From JAWPMV01 sp038527215 (lineage in GTDB: Bacteria > Bacteroidota > Bacteroidia > J057), in contig JBCBGC010000068.1 in NCBI GenBank assembly GCA_038527215.1, positions 1-40,886 of the forward strand: 40,886 bases of DNA, written 5' to 3'. The position numbers and the translations under genes were made by a program. The notes beneath the pieces are model-generated. The model was not told where the DNA came from. It searched no databases and worked only from the letters and a program-made list of their open reading frames with translations. Positions 1-7,507 of the stretch are shown one piece after another (within the stretch, counting starts at the first letter, position 1; each line of letters opens with the position of its first letter).

Positions 1-204
1 CCCAAACACTATCTGCGGCTCAATGAGTTACCTGAACATATCAAGGAAATCGCGTCCTTCATCGACGTGGTAAGATTTTAGCGACACTACATAGTTGGCA
101 ATAAGGTCCCCAAAGTTCACATCCGTGTTCACATCCACGGCGATGAAGGACGCGATTTCCTTGATATGTTCAGGTAACTCATTGAGCCGCAGATAGTGTT
201 TGGG
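1..204. repeat. Inverted foldback repeat at window edge, arms 1-70 and 135-204
   Basis: Bases 1-64 are the exact reverse complement of 141-204. After one mismatch (65/140) pairing continues for five more bases, giving 70-bp arms with 69 matches around a 64-bp spacer. The right arm is ordinary coding sequence of the minus-strand glycosyltransferase, so the left arm is an inverted duplicate of coding DNA. A short shared word (CCACG on the minus strand) lies at the junction, as in template-switch chimeras. I infer a contig-end or amplification artefact rather than a biological hairpin, but the sequence alone cannot exclude a real inverted duplication. Confidence 0.9.
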
Positions 205-351
205 CGTATTCATGGTCAGAACGGTGACCAGGTGCCCCGCCTGGTGAAATCCACGGATCATGTTCAGCATGGCGTGGGTGCCACCATCCTTGGGAGGGTA
301 AGGAAATTTGCTGCAAAGAATGAGAATATTCAGGGGTGCATCCGAAGCCAT
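28..351 (-). CDS. Glycosyltransferase (GT4-like) N-terminal fragment, truncated by the foldback
   Basis: The protein begins with a beta strand and a loop typical of the N-terminal Rossmann half of GT4 enzymes: a short hydrophobic strand at residues 7-14, then SKFPYPPKDGGTHAMLNMI, where the PP-DGG element is the usual start of such transferases. Only residues 1 to about 94 are trustworthy. The last dozen or so, from the DEG after SYHV onward, are read out of the inverted copy at 1-70, and the stop at 28-30 is therefore artificial. The true gene should continue beyond the window. It starts at ATG 351, 36 bp after the aceK stop, so the two may be co-transcribed. The donor and acceptor sugars cannot be told from this piece. 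Confidence 0.6.
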   Translation of the reverse strand: MASDAPLNILILCSKFPYPPKDGGTHAMLNMIRGFHQAGHLVTVLTMNTPKHYLRLNELPEHIKEIASFIAVDVNTDVNFGDLIANYVVSLKSYHVDEGRDFLDMFR

Positions 352-387
352 GCGACAAAATAGGCTTGGCGCGCTTGAAAAAGCAAA

Positions 388-2106
388 TTAGTCCGCGGAT
401 GGCTGGTGGATGAAGCGCTTTTTCTCCCGGTAGGGAAAGATGTCCATGATTTCCCCCCTTACCTGCCGGGCCTGCATTTCCAGCCAAAACTCCACCGTAA
501 ATAGGTCTGCATGCAACTTTACGAAGATTTCTTCCATGCCAGAGAAGCCGATCAAAAAATGTCGGAATTCCTCGGGAAAAACATCTTTTGGCCCTACCGC
601 AAACCAGGGACCCGCCGCATACACCTCTTCCGGACTCTGGGCTTTGGGCATTTCCCGGAAATTGTATTCGGTTAAAAAGCCGATTTCGTCATAGTCATAA
701 AACACCACTCGCTGATGCCGCGTCAGGCCAAAATTTTTCAGCAGCATATCTCCCGGAAAAATATTGACCGAGGCAAGCTGACGAATGGTCTGGCCATACT
801 CATCTACCACTTCTTCAATCTCTGCCTGGGTAGCCCTTTTGAGGAAAAGGTTTAAGGGAGTCATTTTCCGCTCGGTATAGAGATGCCGCAAGATGACGGT
901 ATCCTCTTTTATTTCCACTAGAGAAGGCGTTTCTTCCTGCAAAGCCTTCAATAGGTCCGGCGAAAAGCGGGCTTTAGGAAAGGCAAAATATTCGAACTCA
1001 TGGGTGTCTGCCATCCTACCCACCCGATCATGGCGAGCCACCAATCGATACTTGCGGCGGACCATGGAGTTGTCCGTTTTTTTGGGAGGATGCGCCTTAT
1101 CCCGAATCAATTTAAAGACGGTATGATAGGAAGGCAGGGTAAAGACCAGCATGACCAGTCCTTTGGTTCCGGGCGCAAAATCAAACTGGTCTTCTGATTG
1201 CTCCAGATGACGAACAAAGTCCCGGTAAAGCTCCGTCTTTCCATGCTTGTTGAACCCAATAGAATTATATAAATCCGCATAGGGTTTCAACGGCATAATA
1301 CTCCGCAGGAAATCCACCATTTCGGAAGGGCCTGCTACCTGAACCTGGAAGTAAGAGCGGGTAAAACTGAAGATGAGGCTAACCTGATCAGGATCCGTAA
1401 TGACGGTATCAGCGTAGAGCCCGCCCTTGCCCTTGAGGAGAGGAACGACCAGAGGGATGACTTGCCCATTGATGTGAATTCTCCCCACCAGGTAGGCTCC
1501 TTTATTCCGATAGAATACAGATTTCAGCATTTCTACCCGGGTGCTTGAGCTAGGACGGTGCAGCGGCCATACTTCTTCCTGGATCCGATCAGCGATCAGT
1601 TTTATGTCTCTTTCTACGTCTTCAAAAGGTACCTTGAACGGGTAGTCATGAAGAATCTGCCGCATCAAAGCTTCCAGGCTTTTATGGCCCTGATAAGTAT
1701 GAAAAATAGGCACGGGAGATTGATAGGGATCGGGCCGCTCTTCCTTCAGCACAAACATCAGTATTGGATCAGCTCCAATGGGGGCATGCACCTTACGGCA
1801 AACTGAGTTGTAAAAGGTTTCTGCGATCTCAAAGGCTGAATGAGAAGCAGCCAGGGCGCCAAATTGCTTTCTGGCACTGATCCAATGCTCATAGGAAGCA
1901 TGATCCTCCTTCATGATGCGGCGGACTCTTCGGGTAGCCTGGCCTACTTTGCGTTTATAAAGGCTCAGTCTTTCGATGCCCTTGGCCTGCATGCCTTGCC
2001 AGTCTCCGCGGGCAAAGCGGTCCGAAGCTCCGGATGTAATTTCCTCGAAGGCCTCGATATAGGAGAGGAAGCCCTCCCATAATTCCATGACAATAGCAGC
2101 TGCCAT
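388..2106 (-). CDS. aceK: Isocitrate dehydrogenase kinase/phosphatase AceK
   Basis: AceK phosphorylates and dephosphorylates isocitrate dehydrogenase in the cytoplasm and so sets the split between the TCA cycle and the glyoxylate bypass. The 572-residue length matches the family (E. coli 578). The ATP-site segment APGTKGLVML begins near residue 311, the ATP-binding Lys is at 332, the HDRVGRMADT motif spans 359-368 with D367 equivalent to E. coli D371, and D453, N458 and D471 match E. coli D457, N462 and D475. The N-terminal regulatory half also aligns by eye. The ATG at 2106 is used; Met7 is an alternative. No aceA, aceB or icd lies nearby, unlike the enteric aceBAK operon. AceK is best known from Proteobacteria, so its presence here suggests an old transfer or patchy retention. 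Confidence 0.95.
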   Translation of the reverse strand: MAAAIVMELWEGFLSYIEAFEEITSGASDRFARGDWQGMQAKGIERLSLYKRKVGQATRRVRRIMKEDHASYEHWISARKQFGALAASHSAFEIAETFYNSVCRKVHAPIGADPILMFVLKEERPDPYQSPVPIFHTYQGHKSLEALMRQILHDYPFKVPFEDVERDIKLIADRIQEEVWPLHRPSSSTRVEMLKSVFYRNKGAYLVGRIHINGQVIPLVVPLLKGKGGLYADTVITDPDQVSLIFSFTRSYFQVQVAGPSEMVDFLRSIMPLKPYADLYNSIGFNKHGKTELYRDFVRHLEQSEDQFDFAPGTKGLVMLVFTLPSYHTVFKLIRDKAHPPKKTDNSMVRRKYRLVARHDRVGRMADTHEFEYFAFPKARFSPDLLKALQEETPSLVEIKEDTVILRHLYTERKMTPLNLFLKRATQAEIEEVVDEYGQTIRQLASVNIFPGDMLLKNFGLTRHQRVVFYDYDEIGFLTEYNFREMPKAQSPEEVYAAGPWFAVGPKDVFPEEFRHFLIGFSGMEEIFVKLHADLFTVEFWLEMQARQVRGEIMDIFPYREKKRFIHQPSAD

Positions 2107-2153
2107 AAGGGAAGATAAGAAAAAGGCCTGGCAAAAAAAGAAGAATCGGCGGT

Positions 2154-2825
2154 CTAGCGGTCGTCGGTGCCACCGGGGAGTTGAGGCTCTACGATGAGTT
2201 TTTCTACCCGACCGTGATAGATGCGGCTATCCGCAGACTGGGTAAACGTACAGTCAGGAGAAAGGAACATATCTCCTGCCACAGTGAGACGAGATTGGCG
2301 CACCTGATGAAAAGTAGCGGTATTGGTGAAATCACTACCGGAAATGCAGGCACTGTAGTTATCAAAGCGGCCCCCGTTGACCAATGGACCTATGGTACGA
2401 AAGATGGCTGAATAGCCATTATAGGTATGCGCCCCTGGGTGGGCCACGTAGGTATGCAGATGAGAAGTAGCGGCAATCCGGTTAAAAAACTGGCCGTTGT
2501 TTTCCACGATTTCCACCATGAGCTGCCCGTTATTGTCCAGGAGGCCTTCGGGTTGGATCATGATTTTGCCCTGAGGGGAATGCATTTGCGCGTTCATGGC
2601 AATCTCCATGATTCCGCCTACCGAGATATCGTAAAAACCAAAGTTTACATCCGCCATGATAACCACCTTATCCCCTTTGGCAATCTTACTGCCAGGGTAC
2701 GCAGGGTACCAGTTCGCCGGATTTTCATAATGGCGATCCTCCATACCAAGGAAATAAAATTCCTTCGCAAAGCCGTCCCACGGGATCAGGACCAATAGAA
2801 AACTTATGATTGTGATAAATCTCAT
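2154..2825 (-). CDS. Secreted hypothetical protein, probable beta-rich fold
   Basis: The 223-residue protein opens with a signal peptide (residues 1-20, MRFITIISFLLVLIPWDGFA, cleavage probably after FA). The mature part is rich in Gly, Asn and aromatic residues and has short alternating hydrophobic stretches (KVVIMADV, GIMEIAM, GKIMIQ, GQLMVEIV, SRLTVAG) that resemble repeated beta strands of a beta-helix or sandwich. Family not recognised. The phrase ENPANWYPAYPG recalls the 'NW...P.PGS' openings seen in many secreted Bacteroidota proteins. It lies 47 bp upstream of aceK on the same strand, so co-transcription is possible, but no functional link is evident. The mature protein probably resides in the periplasm or outside. 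Confidence 0.75.
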   Translation of the reverse strand: MRFITIISFLLVLIPWDGFAKEFYFLGMEDRHYENPANWYPAYPGSKIAKGDKVVIMADVNFGFYDISVGGIMEIAMNAQMHSPQGKIMIQPEGLLDNNGQLMVEIVENNGQFFNRIAATSHLHTYVAHPGAHTYNGYSAIFRTIGPLVNGGRFDNYSACISGSDFTNTATFHQVRQSRLTVAGDMFLSPDCTFTQSADSRIYHGRVEKLIVEPQLPGGTDDR

Positions 2826-3146
2826 GCTTTTAACCGAGCAATTCCTGTGAAAAACGAAGCAAAAACTTCTTTTATTATGCTGAAAATCTTACTTGATGCA
2901 CGTATATATTGCGCAACAAGGAAAACTACCATGACTGCCAACATCCTGGCTACAGGACGAAATAGGGAAAAGCATTCTAGACTAAAAAGAAGGAAAACCA
3001 GTAGAACAGGAAAAAAAACTTACGGAAAAGGGAAATCCTTACTTCTTTGATATCCCTAAAGTAGATATTTTCTGATAAAAAGCTTACAACAATTGGCCCA
3101 AGCGTGGGATTGCCCGTACCAATGGTCCCTTAGGCTCTGCTAATGG
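2826..3146. other. Gene-free spacer between divergent genes
   Basis: This AT-rich spacer separates the minus-strand secreted protein from fmt. A 67-residue plus-strand open frame (2847-3050) starts with GTG, is very Lys/Arg rich and has no recognisable features, so I do not call it. A promoter for fmt lies just after this spacer, at 3147-3178. I see no repeat, RNA gene or clear terminator here. Confidence 0.5.
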
Positions 3147-3178
3147 CTTGCCGTCCGAACCCAATTTCCCTACATTTG
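3147..3178 (+). promoter_or_regulatory. Bacteroidota-type promoter for fmt (near-leaderless)
   Basis: A CTTG at 3147-3150 (-33 element) is followed after 20 nt by TACATTTG at 3171-3178, a full match to the -7 consensus TAnnTTTG. The fmt ATG starts at 3184, five bases after the box, so the transcript should begin at or a few bases before the start codon. Confidence 0.6.
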
Positions 3179-3183
3179 CGGCC

Positions 3184-4107
3184 ATGCGAATCGTTTTTAT
3201 GGGTACGCCCGAGTTTGCCGTCCCTTCCCTGGATCGGCTCTTCCAGGCTGGGTACGAAATAGCCGCCGTGGTAACGGTGCCGGACAAACCCGCCGGACGT
3301 GGAAAAAAACTACGGCCTTCTGCCGTCAAGGCCTATGCGCTGGAAAAAGAGCTTCCCTTGCTTCAACCGGTTAAGCTCAGGGACCCCGCCTTCATCGAAG
3401 CCCTCCAGGCTACCCAGGCGGATGTTTTTGTGGTGGTAGCCTTCCGCATGCTTCCCAAAGTAGTGTGGGATATTCCTGGCTCAGGAACCTTTAACCTCCA
3501 TTCCTCTTTGCTGCCGGACTACCGGGGGGCCGCGCCGATCAACTGGGTGGTCATCAATGGCGAAACCCAATCAGGGGTGACTACCTTTCTCATTGATGAG
3601 CAAATAGACACCGGCAACTTACTCCTACAGGAGGCAGTAGAAGTGCCTCAAGACTGGACCGCGGGACAGCTCCATGATCTTTTGATGGAAAAAGGGGCGG
3701 ACCTGGTCCTGGCCACCGTGCAGGGCCTGGAGGAAAACCGACTTAGCCCCCGTCCGCAGGATGATGAACTTTCCCAGCACAAGGCACCCAAAATTTTTAA
3801 GGAAGATTGTGAGATTGACTGGAACCAATCCGCCGCAAGCAGGTATAACCTGATCAGAGGTCTTTCCCCGTATCCCACGGCCTGGACCAAATTAGGTGAA
3901 GACAGCATGAAGGTTTTCCTGGCTGCCAGGGCAACCTTAGCGGCTAAGCCACCGGCAGGAAGCTGCCTCATTGAGGATGGGCGCTGGTATGTAGCATGTG
4001 CAGACGGATGGATTGAACTCCTGGAGATTCAACTGGCGGGCAAAAAAAGGATGAAAGTGGCAGATTTTCTTCGGGGATATAAGGAAGAAATCCTTTTTCT
4101 GGGATAA
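3184..4107 (+). CDS. fmt: Methionyl-tRNA formyltransferase
   Basis: Fmt transfers a formyl group from 10-formyl-tetrahydrofolate to initiator Met-tRNA. The 307-residue protein begins MRIVFMGTPEFAVPSLD, the classic family start. The active-site triad is visible: N104 and H106 in FNLHSSLLPDYRGAAPIN and D142 in QIDTGN, equivalent to N108, H110 and D146 of E. coli. The C-terminal OB-like tRNA-binding domain occupies about 205-307. The reading frame is open upstream to a TTG at 3148, but the ATG at 3184 fits both the family start and the promoter position, so I chose it. The next gene follows after 43 bp and may share the transcript. Confidence 0.97.
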   Translation: MRIVFMGTPEFAVPSLDRLFQAGYEIAAVVTVPDKPAGRGKKLRPSAVKAYALEKELPLLQPVKLRDPAFIEALQATQADVFVVVAFRMLPKVVWDIPGSGTFNLHSSLLPDYRGAAPINWVVINGETQSGVTTFLIDEQIDTGNLLLQEAVEVPQDWTAGQLHDLLMEKGADLVLATVQGLEENRLSPRPQDDELSQHKAPKIFKEDCEIDWNQSAASRYNLIRGLSPYPTAWTKLGEDSMKVFLAARATLAAKPPAGSCLIEDGRWYVACADGWIELLEIQLAGKKRMKVADFLRGYKEEILFLG

Positions 4108-4150
4108 CTTTAGAGAAGCACTGTCGGGCAGCCCTTAAGATATTCATTTC

Positions 4151-4606
4151 ATGACCAGCTTTCGTAGCAAACATTATCCAAAATCCAGTCGTCGTTTCGC
4201 GGTCGTCCAGGATGCTGCCATGCAATATTTTGGGGCCTTCAATATCGTGATCATGTTGGTGGTGCTGCTGAACATCTCACAGGGTTCTTTCGGCAACAGC
4301 CTCCTTTGGACGGTGATCATTGCGGAGATTCTCGCCCTGGTGCTGGGTTTGATGATGGCCTATGTACAATTGCGGAAACGATACGCAGAGATTTTTTTTG
4401 TCAACCAACACTTTTCCCTCATCTCGGTTTACGACATCGTGTACGAACAAAAGCAGGAAGCCTTTCCCTTAGCATACGCCAATCCTCAGTTTTCCTTCGA
4501 ACAGGACAAAATCACCTTCCACTACCACGATCAAATCATCACCCTGAGGCGGGAGGACTGGGAAGATTTTGACCTCATCATGGGGTGGATGAGTGCGGTC
4601 TCCTGA
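4151..4606 (+). CDS. Small membrane protein, unknown function
   Basis: The 151-residue protein has two adjacent membrane segments near residues 28-44 (AFNIVIMLVVLLNI) and 50-72 (LLWTVIIAEILALVLGLMMAYV). A soluble C-terminal domain of about 75 residues follows, with a beta-rich look (KITFHYHDQIITLRREDW) like the PH-like or YcxB-like C-termini of small membrane proteins. Family not firmly recognised. It lies 43 bp after fmt and probably belongs to the same transcript. Its TGA stop (4604-4606) abuts the stop of the convergent MATE gene with no gap. Confidence 0.75.
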   Translation: MTSFRSKHYPKSSRRFAVVQDAAMQYFGAFNIVIMLVVLLNISQGSFGNSLLWTVIIAEILALVLGLMMAYVQLRKRYAEIFFVNQHFSLISVYDIVYEQKQEAFPLAYANPQFSFEQDKITFHYHDQIITLRREDWEDFDLIMGWMSAVS

Positions 4607-5899
4607 TCAGGTAATGGCTATGCCTTTGCGGGAGAATAACAGCCATTGAAATAAACCCCTTGCTCCCAGAAAAAGGGTCATGGCCCACCACAGCGCATCG
4701 GCAATCTCCAGATAATCAAAACTGTAATACACCCCTAAATACAGGCCTATGGCCAGAAACATCGTATTGCGCATGGCGCGTGAGGCGGTCAAGCCGATGT
4801 ACACCCCGTCCCACATATAAGCAGGGGTACTGACCAGGGGCAAAATCAGCATCCAGTACAGACTTTTTTTAGCAAATTTTATCACTTCTGCATCCTCCGT
4901 AAAAATCCGCAGCAGCCGATCTCCTGCCAGCCCATAAACCAGGGCGAATAAGCCTGCCATGACCATGCCCCACAGAAAACTCAGCCGAATGGCCCGATAC
5001 AATTTCTCCCGATGAGCGGCCCCCTTATATTTCCCTACCACACTTTCTGCAGCAAACGCAAAGCCATCGACGATATAGGACATCCAATTGAGGAATTGCA
5101 TCAGGACGACATTGGCGCCCAGCACCAGTTCGCCCCCATCGGCTGACTGGCTGTAGAAAAAAGCGAAGGCGAAGGTGAGGATGACCGTGCGGATAAAAAT
5201 GTCTCCATTGACCGAGAGGAAGCGCTTCAGGGCTTCTACCGCCAGCAGCGCTTTGCGGTTGAGCAGGCTCAGATACTGACGATAGCGACTGAAAAATAAG
5301 CCTACTGCCAGCAGCAGGCCCGCATACTGGGCAATCACGGTCCCCCAGGCTACCCCACTCATGCCCCAGCCCAGTTCCCGGACAAAGAACCAACTGAAGG
5401 CCATGTTGATCACATTGACCGTAATGGTTAGGATGAGCGGAAACCACGCATTTTGCATACCGAAGAACCAACCCGTGAAAGCAAAAATAGCCAGCGAGGC
5501 CGGGGCAGCCCAGATGCGAACGAAGAAGTATTCTGCGACCAAATCGGATTGGCTTCCCTCTACGTTCATCAGAAAAATACTGGCCTTTCCCAGGGGCAGC
5601 TGCAACAACATCAACAAGGCGGCCACCCCGGCTACGACCAGTAAGGCCCGGCCCAGGGTGAGGATCATTTCGGCCTGGTCTTCCTTGCCAAACGCCTGGG
5701 CAGTCATGCCCGTAGTGCCCATCCGCAGGAAGCCAAAGTTCCAATAGATAAAGTTGTAAATCATGCCACCCACGCCAACTGCCCCCAGGTGGGCCGCAGA
5801 GAGATGGCCCATCAGGGCGGTATCCACCGTGCTCAGCAAAGGGATTGAGAGGTTGCTCAGGATATTGGGGATGGCGAGCCGAAGAATTTCTTTGTTCAT
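4607..5899 (-). CDS. MATE-family efflux transporter (DinF-like)
   Basis: The protein belongs to the MATE branch of the MOP superfamily, which exports cationic drugs or metabolites across the inner membrane using Na+ or H+ gradients. It has 430 residues, about 12 hydrophobic segments and the family-typical N-terminus (LAIPNILSNLSIPLLSTVDTALMGHL), where the Asp of VDTALMG is characteristic. A second copy of the pattern occurs after mid-protein, including the FAFAAESVVGKY stretch conserved in DinF-like members. The ATG at 5899 is clear, with a TAnnTTTG box upstream. It is convergent with the small membrane gene and divergent from the M48 protease gene. The substrate is unknown. Confidence 0.9.
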   Translation of the reverse strand: MNKEILRLAIPNILSNLSIPLLSTVDTALMGHLSAAHLGAVGVGGMIYNFIYWNFGFLRMGTTGMTAQAFGKEDQAEMILTLGRALLVVAGVAALLMLLQLPLGKASIFLMNVEGSQSDLVAEYFFVRIWAAPASLAIFAFTGWFFGMQNAWFPLILTITVNVINMAFSWFFVRELGWGMSGVAWGTVIAQYAGLLLAVGLFFSRYRQYLSLLNRKALLAVEALKRFLSVNGDIFIRTVILTFAFAFFYSQSADGGELVLGANVVLMQFLNWMSYIVDGFAFAAESVVGKYKGAAHREKLYRAIRLSFLWGMVMAGLFALVYGLAGDRLLRIFTEDAEVIKFAKKSLYWMLILPLVSTPAYMWDGVYIGLTASRAMRNTMFLAIGLYLGVYYSFDYLEIADALWWAMTLFLGARGLFQWLLFSRKGIAIT

Positions 5900-5922
5900 G
5901 GGTGGTAGGTGGAAGGTGCGGG

Positions 5923-5930
5923 CAAAGGTA
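5923..5930 (-). promoter_or_regulatory. -7 box upstream of the MATE gene
   Basis: The minus strand reads TACCTTTG here, a full match to TAnnTTTG, 23 bp before the ATG at 5899. No convincing TTTG -33 element lies 19-20 nt further upstream, so the call rests on the -7 box and its position. Confidence 0.4.
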
Positions 5931-5966
5931 AGGGTTTTCTTGGCGCGCTGCCGCCCTTCCAGGCCT

Positions 5967-5998
5967 TTTGTCGGTGTGGAATAAATCCACTAATATTG
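5967..5998 (+). promoter_or_regulatory. Promoter for the M48 protease gene
   Basis: TTTG at 5967-5970 is followed after exactly 20 nt by TAATATTG at 5991-5998 (seven of eight matches to TAnnTTTG). The ATG is at 6020, leaving a short leader of roughly 15 nt. Confidence 0.5.
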
Positions 5999-6019
5999 TA
6001 AAGCTGCAATCAAACAATC

Positions 6020-7486
6020 ATGAAACTTCCTATCCTATTTATGCTCCTTTTCGGGAGTATCACCCTCACCGCCCAATCTCTGGATTTTTTACCCGCTCCT
6101 CCCCCTAATCTACTGGATCGGGAGACAGAGCTATACTACGAAAGTCGCCTGAAAAGCCTCCAAAAAAACCTGCCTCTACAAGGGCCGGGCAAGCGGGCTA
6201 TGAAGCGCTTATACGAGGCCCGCTACGAAAAACTCTTCCGGGAGCTGAGAGGCGGCTACATGATAGACCGTAAGGGCATCTCTGACCTTTGCCAACTGGT
6301 GTTCGAGCGGATCATCCAGGCCAATCCCGACCTGCAGAAGCTCCCCCTCCGGCTTTACGTGAGTGAAGAAACCGGTCCCAATGCCGTCAGCCTGGGCGAG
6401 GGGACCGTCATCCTTTATCTGGGCTTATTGCGGCGCTTGGAAAACCAGCACCAGCTAGCCTTCGTGATCAGTCATGAGATCGCGCATTTTGTCCTGGACC
6501 ACTCCCGGAACACCATGGTTGAGCAAATCACCTATGCCTACAATCGAGCCGCCCGCGAAGCGGAAGCTGCTCGTATTGAAAACTCCAGCCGAGCCTATGA
6601 GGAAGTAGTCAACCTCCTGCAAAAGCGCCTCTACCAACGACATCGGTATAGCCGCCAGGCCGAATTTGAAGCGGATTCCCTGGGCTTGCGCTTCGTTATG
6701 GCGACTTCCTACGCCCCGGAAGGAGCCCTGGGCCTGCTGGAAATTCTCGATCAGGTAGATGCAGATAAATTTCAAGATTCTATTGCTTACCGGCAGCGTT
6801 TTGATCAAGCGGCCTACCCCTTTCAGGATCGCTGGATGAAACCTCCGGCCAAAAGTGGGTTTATCTACGGTAAAAATGATTTTGCCCTGGAGATGGCCGA
6901 AGATTCGGTAGGCACTCATCCGGACTGCCAACTGAGAATCCAGGTGCTACAACGGCAACTCGCAGCCAACCAATCCTCCCTCCAACTCGCCCGGGGAAGG
7001 CAGCGAGATGCCCTTTTTCGGCTGCTGCATCCCCAGATGGATAAGGAATGGCTGACCTCCTTTTATCGCAATGGGCAAGTAGGGAAAAGTCTCTATTATA
7101 GCCTGAAGGCCCTGACCTTTTATCAGGATGATCCTTATGTACATAGCATGGTAGGCCTTTCTCTTTACCATCTCTACCAAAGTAAAAAGAACCATCGTCT
7201 GGGCAAGGTCCTGGATTTCCCCCAACCCAAACAGCCGGAGGATTACCAAACCTTCCTGACGTTCGTGCGTAATTTGAAACTGAAGGAACTCCTCGGCTTA
7301 TGTCAAGCCTATATGGGAGCCCAGCCTGAGGCCTGGAACAGCTACGAGCCTATCCTTTTTGCCAAGGTTTGTGCCGCCAGCCTTTCTCCTGAAAGCGCCC
7401 GCTTCCAGGAGTTATCAAAAACTTACCAAAAGACTTTCCCCCAGGGAGTTTACCTGGAGGAATGGAAAGCGCTTGCGCAACCGTAA
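6020..7486 (+). CDS. Exported M48-family zinc metalloprotease
   Basis: The 488-residue protein carries a signal peptide (residues 1-19, ending TAQS). The zinc-binding HEIAH motif is at 152-156 within the hydrophobic FVISHEIAHFVLDH, and the third ligand motif EFEAD is at 215-219, which is the M48 (Ste24/HtpX/BepA-type) arrangement. The region after about residue 330 is helical and may form TPR-like repeats as in BepA/YfgC, which works on outer-membrane protein assembly. A periplasmic quality-control peptidase is the likely role. The secreted protein downstream starts after 21 bp and probably shares the transcript. The ATG at 6020 follows a good promoter. Confidence 0.88.
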   Translation: MKLPILFMLLFGSITLTAQSLDFLPAPPPNLLDRETELYYESRLKSLQKNLPLQGPGKRAMKRLYEARYEKLFRELRGGYMIDRKGISDLCQLVFERIIQANPDLQKLPLRLYVSEETGPNAVSLGEGTVILYLGLLRRLENQHQLAFVISHEIAHFVLDHSRNTMVEQITYAYNRAAREAEAARIENSSRAYEEVVNLLQKRLYQRHRYSRQAEFEADSLGLRFVMATSYAPEGALGLLEILDQVDADKFQDSIAYRQRFDQAAYPFQDRWMKPPAKSGFIYGKNDFALEMAEDSVGTHPDCQLRIQVLQRQLAANQSSLQLARGRQRDALFRLLHPQMDKEWLTSFYRNGQVGKSLYYSLKALTFYQDDPYVHSMVGLSLYHLYQSKKNHRLGKVLDFPQPKQPEDYQTFLTFVRNLKLKELLGLCQAYMGAQPEAWNSYEPILFAKVCAASLSPESARFQELSKTYQKTFPQGVYLEEWKALAQP

Positions 7487-7507
7487 CCATTTAATCACAA
7501 AGATTTC

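Noticed and set aside
2847..3050. 67-residue plus-strand open frame
   Set aside because: It starts with GTG, is extremely basic and has no recognisable domain. The sequence looks like AT-rich spacer.
5025..6017. 330-residue minus-strand frame
   Set aside because: It is an out-of-frame shadow of the MATE gene; its composition (His, Gly, Arg, Pro rich) is not protein-like.
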